14,056 nucleotides of DNA from Podochytrium sp. JEL0797 (lineage: Eukaryota; Chytridiomycota; Chytridiomycetes; Chytridiales; Chytriomycetaceae): positions 1-14,056 of the forward strand of contig JADGJG010000696.1 in the NCBI GenBank assembly GCA_027596195.1. The letters run 5' to 3'. The notes beneath the pieces were generated by a model, which saw nothing but the letters and a program-made list of their open reading frames with translations, was not told the DNA's origin and made no database searches. A program made the translations under genes and the position numbers. Shown in pieces: positions 7,265-14,056 of the stretch (position 1 is its first letter; the number at the start of each line of letters is the position of its first letter).

Positions 7265-10200
7265 ATGTGGGAGGAATCCTTTGTTCTCCGCGCCACAGAA
7301 CTTGCCAAAAAAGTGATGCCTCTCTGCACCGCAGAACCCGCCACCCCAACACTCTCGCCCACCCGCACCAAGCCCTGCCTCAAACACCCTGGCAGCACCT
7401 CCCCACCCGCTGTTCCTTCGACCCGTGAACCTTCGACCCCTATTGACGAGCCGACTCGCCCAGGCTTCTTCCGCAGCCTTTTCACGCCATCTCCCACATC
7501 GGAAGACACACCCCACAACCCAGACAGCGATTCTACCAGTACCCAGCTTGCTCTGGTGCCTCACAAGCGAGTCCAGTTCAACCGCAGAAAGCTGATCCGG
7601 GCCTTTTCCAAGACGAGCCCTCCCCTCAGTCCTACACTGGAACAACTCGACTACTACGACAGTGGCCAAGAGAGCGATAAAGAAAGCGTAGATATCTCAA
7701 TGTCTGGATGTGTGACCCCTTCGAGATTTACAACGAACGAAATGAATGATCGCCGCGTCGTAAGACCCGTTTCAGTCTTCAATATGGCACCCCTCTTACG
7801 CCTCTTACCCATCTTACTCATCTTTATTTGGTTTAGATGTCCTGCTCGACCGCTGTGTGTGCTACGTCTGTTCCCACTGTGTCTGCCCTGATGCCAACGT
7901 GCGCATTTCAAAACTCAGCCACCGCCAACGGAATCCCGACGCAACCTCACCAAAACTACTGTCCCGACTTGCCGCACTTCGTAGGAGAGAGTATACTGGC
8001 TGCAAAGGTTTCAAAAGTGGATCGACCAAACCGTTCGTGGTGGGGCCGATTGTTGCGTGGGCGAATCAGAAACGAGTCGAAATCGAAAATCCCCATTGTT
8101 CCGAGCCTGCAGCAACCCGAAGTTGAAGCCAGCAGTGTCACTCCTGTCGATTCCCCTGAAATGGCAAACCTGAAGGCTCAGAGCTTCCCCGATTCGCCCT
8201 CCTCGATCACCACACTAAATGAGGACAACGACTTCGAAATCGACGACGAAGCCTTGACCATTGTTGACACGGCGTACGTCTTTCCTCCCCCGAAAACGGA
8301 CCCGCCAGTGATTCTCAGAAACTTCCGCGGCCGCTCGCGCAGCACGTCGTCCCAAATATACCCCCTCAAAATCACCAACTGCACCGAGCACGAGATTCGC
8401 AGATCAAGCCCATCGCCGCCTCGCGAGACGACTGTCGAGTCTGCCACAACCGCCGCGGAGTCTTGCCACGAGCCCACGGTTCCCCGTGTCGAGCCAGCCG
8501 ACGCGACACTCGACCTCGCGTTGGAGGTTGTACCTTCCAAGCCAGTCAAGGTTCTCCCAAAAAGAACTGCGTGGGAGAAGTTTTTGTACGGTGACGGTTC
8601 GTCCAGCGACGACGAGGAGGAACAGGAGGTCGCGGTTTCGACTGTTACTGCCGCGGACGTTTTTGAATCGAGTGAACCGCCGGCTACCATCGAGACTGCT
8701 CTTGAATCGACTGAACCACCGGCTGCCACTGAAGATTCTCAGGACTCTCCATCGTCCTCCATCACGTTGACTGAAGACGTTCTCGAAGTGGACGAGGAGC
8801 CCATTTTCAAGCTGGCGATCCCAAGTACGGTCCCGCCCGTCATCCTGCCAGGACTCTGCCCCGTTCGTGCCCAGCCCCCGTTGAAAGTTGCCAATCTCGA
8901 CAAGGAAGAGATAGTGTTGAAGCCTGCCTTGCCGGAACTCCCGACCGGTTGCCCCGTCCTCGAAGCTCCTCCCGGCTCGGTTGCTGCCATTCGCAGACGC
9001 CAGTACCAAGAAGCTCTTGACTTTGAGCCCCCCTCAGAACCCACTCTTGTCGAGTACGTTGCTTCCAAGGCCGCGTCGACCGTCGAAGGCGTTGTTGGTG
9101 GTGCCGTTTCGTGGACTGCCGGAACCACGCTGCGTTGTGCTCAAGCTACTGTCGGTGCCGCGACTACCGCTGTCGATGCCGTGTCTGCTACGACTGGATA
9201 TGTTTCTGGAAACGAAAAGGCGCTCGTGCAGGCCCGCGATGGAGTGTTTTCGACTGTTAAGAGTTTCGCGGGTTGGATGCTGGGTGGAAAGCGTGTTTCG
9301 AATGCCGTGACGACTGCGCGCAGGTACACTCCGCGAACGTTGGACCATGTTGTGAGCAAAGCGATTGGAGTGGAGGAACTTGTTGGACAGGAGGAATTGT
9401 TTGTTCGCGGGTTCAGACCGACGCAGCGCGGGCGTGTGGGCAAGGGATTCGTTGGTGCCAAGTTGGTTGATCTGGGCGAGTGGATTGTGATTCCGAAGGC
9501 TGCGAGAGGAGAGGAGGTGACTGGTGCTGAGGGATCGACTGCTTCGCGTGGGGTGTATTTCCGCAACCCCCCTTCGTTCTCGTTTTCGTCCGTAGCAGGA
9601 CCTCGCGATGCTCTGTACTTGATTGGAGCCGCGGAGGAACTGCTACAGCGTTTTCGGGACGATTGCTTCGCGGATCGCGATACTGGGTTCAAGTGGATGG
9701 GCAGTGGTTACGGAGCGGTGGTGGCGGCTGTGATGGCGTTGAACATGGGCCACCAAGGGCTCGCTGATGCGAGAGCGATGTTCGAGCGAGTTCACAGGGT
9801 CTCGAGCGAGAGGTCAGTTCCCGCATTGTTTTCGATTGTTGCAATTTTCAAAAGATTCTGATATTTTATCCCCAACATCATTGCAGCATGTTCGGGAATG
9901 TTGGACAAATGTCCAACCTTCTCAAGTGCGAGCTCGAGGCCCTGATCCCTCAACATGCTCAAGTTCCCGCCGAGTCGCTCTTTGTGTCGGTCACGGTTGT
10001 CACGAGCGCAAGAAACGAAATTGTTTCTGCGTTCCCCAGCCGTGACGATCTCATCAAGACCCTCCTGGCCACGTGTTACGTTCCCGTGAGTATTTGGTTC
10101 CCTGTGTCATACCTTGTCTTACCCCTTTGTTTTTTTTCGTCCAGGTGCTTCACGAGACCCCCGTCACGCTCACCAACATCGACGGAAGCCACGGAAAGCC

Positions 10201-10522
10201 CATCCTCGCGATGGCGGGCTCGTTCTCAAACCGCGTCCCACTCTTTGACGCCCTCACGATCACGGTTTCTCCCATCCCGGGGGAAGCCAATGTTGCTCCC
10301 TGGTGCGACGTTCGTTCCATCTGGAACTCGAACTCGGGGGCGGCAGTGTTCAAGGGGGTGGGGGAGAAGGTGGGTGGGGAGGGAAAGAAGATGGGGGGTG
10401 GGGAAGGAGGGAAGGTGGGGGGTGTAGAGTTTCTGAAGGGGAGACGGGATGTTGGGGTGTGGGTTGACGGGGTGTGCCAGAGTGGACGAATGACGGTGAT
10501 GGGTCTTCGTGCCATGGTTTGA
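7265..10522 (+). CDS. multidomain protein with ATGL-like patatin domain, probably catalytically inactive (4 exons)
   Basis: Exons are 7265-7759, 7837-9812, 9887-10085 and 10145-10522, giving 1015 aa. Introns start GTAAGA, GTCAGT and GTGAGT. The start at 7265 lies 77 bp after the previous stop. Residues 1 to about 560 look disordered, rich in Pro, Ser, Thr and acidic residues. They include KRVQF at 101-105 (PP1 RVxF-type), a duplicated module (about 284-353 and 468-525) and an acidic SSSDDEEE patch. Residues about 570-650 are Ala/Val/Thr-rich and possibly amphipathic. From about 750 the protein follows ATGL/PNPLA2 order: ALYLIGAAEELL, WMGSGYGAVVAA, DDLIKTLLATCYVP, then VPLFDALTITVSPIPGE. The lipase GxSxG reads GSGYG (Gly at 789) and the catalytic DGG reads AGS (Ala at 914). 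The tail is Gly/Lys-rich. A non-enzymatic lipid-linked role is inference. Confidence 0.78.
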
Positions 10523-10678
10523 AGCGGGCTCGGCTCGCGGTTGTTATTTTTTTTGCTACTGATAATTGGCTAAGGGTGGCCAGGCTGTGTTTCGCGCGTT
10601 TTGTTATTTTTTTGTAATATTTTATTCTATTCGTACGATTTTGGCCTTCATTTCAACAAACCTTCGATAGCACGGTGC

Positions 10679-11095
10679 TGTTGAAAGTATGGTGTCGCCC
10701 AAGTCGTGGCGGAACTCACGATTGAGTCAATCTTGGAGGAGGTTGGAGATTCGTATGTCAGTATTTTGGTGGATGGGGCGAGGGATGAGGCGAAGAAGGA
10801 GCAGAATATGGCGTTGTATATTCAGTTTTATCGGACAAGGATACCAAATCGGCGACGCTCTTCATCGACATTTCCGCCATTTTGGCGAAGTTCAAGTCAG
10901 AGTGGGTGAGAGTGGATATGATGGAGTTTCGAAAATGAGTGGTGGCAAGAAGCGCTTGTGAAGGAATTCGCCCCTCACGCATTGCACGTCCACTGTTTCG
11001 CCCACAAGCTGAATTTGACGGTCGTTTCCGTCTTTGGGTCAATCACCAACAAAACGGCGTGCCCGCATTCTCGAACTTCAGGAAAAGATTATTGA
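10679..11095 (+). pseudogene. degenerate hAT-type (DUF4371) transposase fragment
   Basis: Pieces of a hAT superfamily transposase appear in order in different frames. From about 10682 there is a segment with VSILVDGARDEAKKEQ, matching the family's fS-x-x-xDE-x-x-D-x-x-x-KEQ block. A second frame from about 10831 has LFIDISAILAKF. A third gives GYDGVSKMSGG near 10915-10950, matching the GYDGASNMSG block. A fourth from 10958 has HALHVHCFAHKLNL, the hallmark HC-x-AH-x-LNL block, and stops at 11093-11095. At least three frameshifts and missing N- and C-terminal parts make it non-functional. I found no terminal inverted repeats or target-site duplication. Confidence 0.8.
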
Positions 11096-11616
11096 GGTGG
11101 TTGTTGCGCTCCGTTGAGCAATATCACGCACGATGCCCCTGCTCCCTCGGTATACTGCAGAATCGGAGAGAAGGTGGCCAAGATGTTTGTGAGCTTGCAG
11201 GAGTTGATGTTCTTGTTTTCTCTTTTCCTTTTCTTCTCACTTCTAAAATAAAAAAGTTGAACGAAATGAAGAAAGGAGTTTATGGGGAGTGGATTATCAT
11301 GCATATATCCAGAGACAACCATAAAGAATATACATACCCTTGCATGGACCCACTTTCCTCCAGATTTTATTTACCCAACCAAGTGCCGTGTTGCAACCTG
11401 CTCCGAAACGAAATATTTGTGCACGAATTGGGGCTTCAAGCACTTCCTGGGAGACTGCCGCGAAATTCTCTATATATTAGATCAGCTATTTGTGCGACAC
11501 AAATGCGACGGGGGAGGTGTCGTGGAACGAGCGCAAGTCATTTAATGAAATATACATTAATAAAGATTAATCAGCTCTGTTCCAATTTGCCCAGGCCAAA
11601 AAAATCACCTTCAACA
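11096..11616. other. intergenic region upstream of the Swa2-like gene
   Basis: About 520 bases without a supported gene. The left part may be further decayed transposon sequence, though nothing in it is recognisable. The right part is A/T-richer and contains TATATA at 11471-11476, about 140 nt before the next ATG, a plausible promoter element. An 87-codon plus-strand frame (11282-11545) and a 77-codon minus-strand frame (11322-11089) carry no recognisable motif. Confidence 0.45.
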
Positions 11617-13924
11617 ATGAGCAGCAACACGACGGATGCCTTTGCGGGCCTCGTGTCGTTTGCGGCACCGTCCAACAGCAACAGTAACAGCAACAAGCAG
11701 AGCCTTCTTGAAAGAGAGAAACAGGGTACTCCGTGGGGCGTTTCACACACGCCGCTTTCTGCACCAAAGCTGTCTTCGCCGGCACCGCTTTCAAAGCCTT
11801 CTTCTGGGGCGCCTTCTCCGCGCGTGGCCAACGCGTCGTTTGGGGCGTCTTCTGTGGTGCGCTGCGTTGCTTTGTCTTCTTTATTTATTTATTTTTTATC
11901 TTTTTAATGAACAGAACCAGTCGCCGCGCCTCGCCGCCTCCAAAGACGCCTTTGCGGATCTTCTTTCGTTGACCCCGCAAACCTCGCTCAATCAGCGCAG
12001 CCCCGCACCCAACAACAATCTTCCTCTCAACGAAATTGCGAATAAGTCCCAGTCTCCCGTCTCTCTCCATCAAAACCAATTCAACAATGCCCCACTCATA
12101 CACCCAACCATGATGATGCCCCACTCCCAAAACCTCCCATTCAAAACCCCTTCCAAACCAAACGCCCCTCCGCCCGCCGCCTCCAACGACATTTGGAACT
12201 TTGACGCCCTCAACTCATCTCTCGCAACAACCTCCACGGCTTCTCCACCCGCTTCCTCTTCCGCAACTTCCGCATTCGATCCCTTTGGTCTTGATTTCGC
12301 AGCCCCCGCCGCCGCCACCCCAGCCCCCACCTCCAACTTTGATAACCACCACCAACAACCAATCGACGACCCATTCGGAATCCTCACCGGAACACCAACC
12401 CCCATCAAACCCATCCTCCCTCCCCGCAACGACACCACAACCCCCTCCCCACGCGTCCCAACCACCCCGAAGTTCGTCACCCCACCATCACGACCCATGC
12501 ACTCCACCACACCAACCTCCCCGCGTCTTTCGAATCCCGGATCTCACAACAACAATGACGCACAAGTCGCTGCGATCGTGGATATGGGATTCTCTGCCCC
12601 CGAAGCGTCTCGCGCGCTGAGGTTGTGTGATGGAGATGTGGAGGGGGCGATTGGGTTGTTGGTTTCTGGGGGGATGTCTTCGGGTGTTTCGAGTCGTGGG
12701 GAGATGGAGTCTTTTGGACAGCAGCAGCAGCAGCAGGCGGGACAAGGATGGTCGCAACAGAGCAATCGATTCAGTGATGACGATTGGCGACCTGCTGAAA
12801 TTGTGGACAATAGTGGAAGTGGTGGTGGTGGGGGTAGGAAAGGAGGAGGTGGATGGGGAGTTGGGGGATTGATGGAGCAGGAATCAACCAAGGCTGTGTT
12901 TTCGAACGCGAAGCAGTTTTTGCAGTTTGGCAGGGAAAAGTTGACCAAAGCGTATGAAGTCGCGAGTGTGAAGGTGGCGGCTGTGGTGGAAGGGTTGGAT
13001 TCGAATGGGGCGGTGGGTGCGTTTGGGGGGAATGGTAATGCGGGGGGTAGGGGTGAAGATACTGAAGCGAGGGATTGGAGGCAGGAAGGGTACGCGGCGG
13101 GACCGAGTGCTTCGAATCGGTATCGAGATGAAGATAGTAGTGACGAGGAGGATGAAGTCGCGTTGGATCGAAAACCACGGCACCCCATCGTCACCCCCGC
13201 GCGTCCCTCTGCACCACTCTCTCCTACACTCACATCCCCACGAAGCAACCCCGCCACTTCCCCAACCATCAACCTATTCGACCCGCAACCTTCCACCTCA
13301 CACCGCCCAGCCCCTCCCACCCCGCGTCCCTACACCACACCCGCCAAACCAACCTCAACCGCAACCCCCACCCAACTCACCACCTCCCAAACCCACCTCC
13401 TCCACGCCCAAACCCTCTCCACACAAGGCCAACACGCCGCCGCCCAAGACGCGTACACCCTCGCGCTTGAAGCCTTACCACCTCTCGACCCCATCCACTC
13501 CCCACGCCTCCTCACGCAACGAGCCACCACGCGGATCCAGACCGGTGATTATAAGGGGTGTGTGGCGGATTGTGACGCTGTGCTTGGGATTCAAGGGGAT
13601 GATTTGGAGGCATTGGTGGTGAGGGCGCGGGCGTGGGAGGGGTTGGAGCGGTGGGTGGAGGCTGTGGGAGATTGGGAACGCGTTTTGCGGGTGGATGCGG
13701 GGAGTTTGGTTGCGCGGGAAGGGGTGGGGAGGGCGAAGAAAGGGGTGAAGGGGGGGCATTTGGGGGAGGTTGCGGGTGGGGGTGGGCCCGTGGTGGTGCA
13801 ACCCATGTCGAAAGCGGCGGAGAAAGCGGTGGAGAGGGCGGTGGGGAATTTGAGGGCGCAGAATGAGAGTTTGGAGAGGGAGGAGGAGGAGAAGTTTCGG
13901 GTCAAGGAGGCGATTGAAGCTAAA
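11617..13924 (+). CDS. SWA2: Swa2/auxilin-like clathrin uncoating cofactor, partial (J domain beyond window)
   Basis: Auxilins recruit Hsp70 to clathrin coats; fungal Swa2 has clathrin-binding motifs, a UBA domain, TPRs and a C-terminal J domain. Exon 1 is 11617-11856, exon 2 is 11915-13924, and a donor GTAAGT follows at 13925, giving 750 aa so far. The donor of intron 1 could also be three bases earlier. Short aromatic/acidic motifs recur in the N-terminal third: DAFAGL, DAFADLLSL, WNFDAL, DPFGL, DPFGIL. A UBA domain (about 296-333) has the MGF loop and DVEGAIGLL helix. Two or three TPR units span about 573-690. A charged coiled coil (about 705-750) leads into the intron. The J domain with its HPD motif is not in the window. 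The identification rests on domain order plus the motif set. Confidence 0.83.
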
Positions 13925-13956
13925 GTAAGTTTTCATTTATTTTAGCCATTCACGGC

Positions 13957-14056
13957 GGGGGGGGGGGGGGGGGGGGGGGGGGGGGCGGGGGTGGGGGGCG
14001 GGGGGGGGGGGGTTGGTGGGGGGGTGGTGGGGGGGTGGGGGGGGGGCGGTGGGGGG
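13957..14056. repeat. G-dominated low-complexity tract at the window end
   Basis: From 13957 to the end the plus strand is almost only G, opening with a run of 29 G (13957-13985) and then G runs broken by single T or C. It lies inside the intron that follows the last visible Swa2 exon. It may be a real G-rich intron, or a contig end degraded by sequencing (poly-G calls are a known artefact of two-colour chemistry). A regular telomeric unit is not visible. Confidence 0.9.

Noticed and set aside
8178..9692. Minus-strand ORFs of 129-201 codons
   Set aside because: All are antisense to the long second exon of the pseudo-lipase gene.
12544..13320. 258-codon minus-strand ORF and other Swa2 antisense ORFs
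   Set aside because: Ser/Pro-rich reverse readings of G-rich coding blocks; the plus strand has clear UBA and TPR domains.
13925..13945. A 21-nt intron GTAAGT...TTTTAG at the Swa2 exon end
   Set aside because: Too short for a spliceosomal intron compared with 56-358 nt elsewhere; the true acceptor is probably beyond the window.
1..14056. CRISPR array, tRNA, rRNA or bacterial-type operon
   Set aside because: No spaced repeats, no tRNA T-arm with cloverleaf context, and introns throughout show a eukaryotic nuclear sequence.

Overview
The window looks like nuclear DNA of an early-diverging, probably zoosporic (chytrid-like) fungus. The genes are compact and intron-rich. Most introns are about 56-90 nt, with GTRNGT-type donors, CTRAY-like branch points and pyrimidine-AG acceptors, and gene spacing is often under 200 bp. 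Gene content is eukaryotic and fungal-compatible: Sec61 gamma, cofilin, a Swa2/auxilin-type UBA-TPR protein and an ATGL-like patatin protein. A PPIL6-type cyclophilin is unusual for yeasts and moulds and would suit a flagellated lineage. The lineage call is inference. No bacterial operon, CRISPR array, tRNA or rRNA was seen.

Layout. (1) 253-1874 (+): a three-exon type I membrane protein with a signal peptide, N-glycosylation sites, one TM segment and an acidic cytoplasmic tail. (2) 2038-2979 (-): a membrane-anchored DUF4336 protein (metallo-beta-lactamase-like fold), convergent with gene 1. (3) 3541-3877 (-): Sec61 gamma in three exons, the last only 7 nt. (4) 4182-5160 (+): cofilin, divergent from Sec61 gamma; its first exon is only the ATG. 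(5) 5443-5712 (-): an uncertain small ORF. (6) 5979-7187 (+): a five-exon PPIL6-like cyclophilin with substituted active-site residues. (7) 7265-10522 (+): a four-exon, 1015-aa protein with a disordered N-terminus, a candidate PP1 docking motif, an internal duplication and a C-terminal ATGL-like patatin domain whose Ser/Asp dyad is replaced. (8) 10679-11095 (+): a frameshifted hAT/DUF4371 transposase relic. (9) 11617 to the window end (+): a Swa2/auxilin-like protein, cut before its expected J domain, with the window ending in almost pure G.

The genes do not form one pathway. Sec61 gamma (translocation), the membrane protein, cofilin (actin turnover) and Swa2 (clathrin uncoating) are housekeeping or trafficking genes that happen to be close together. 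The points most worth a second look are the apparent pseudo-lipase, the repeated change from C-rich to G-rich along the coding strand of several genes on both DNA strands, the intron that straddles the Sec61 gamma stop codon, and the G-only window end. All gene models were spliced by eye from sequence signals and protein-family patterns; no search was run.
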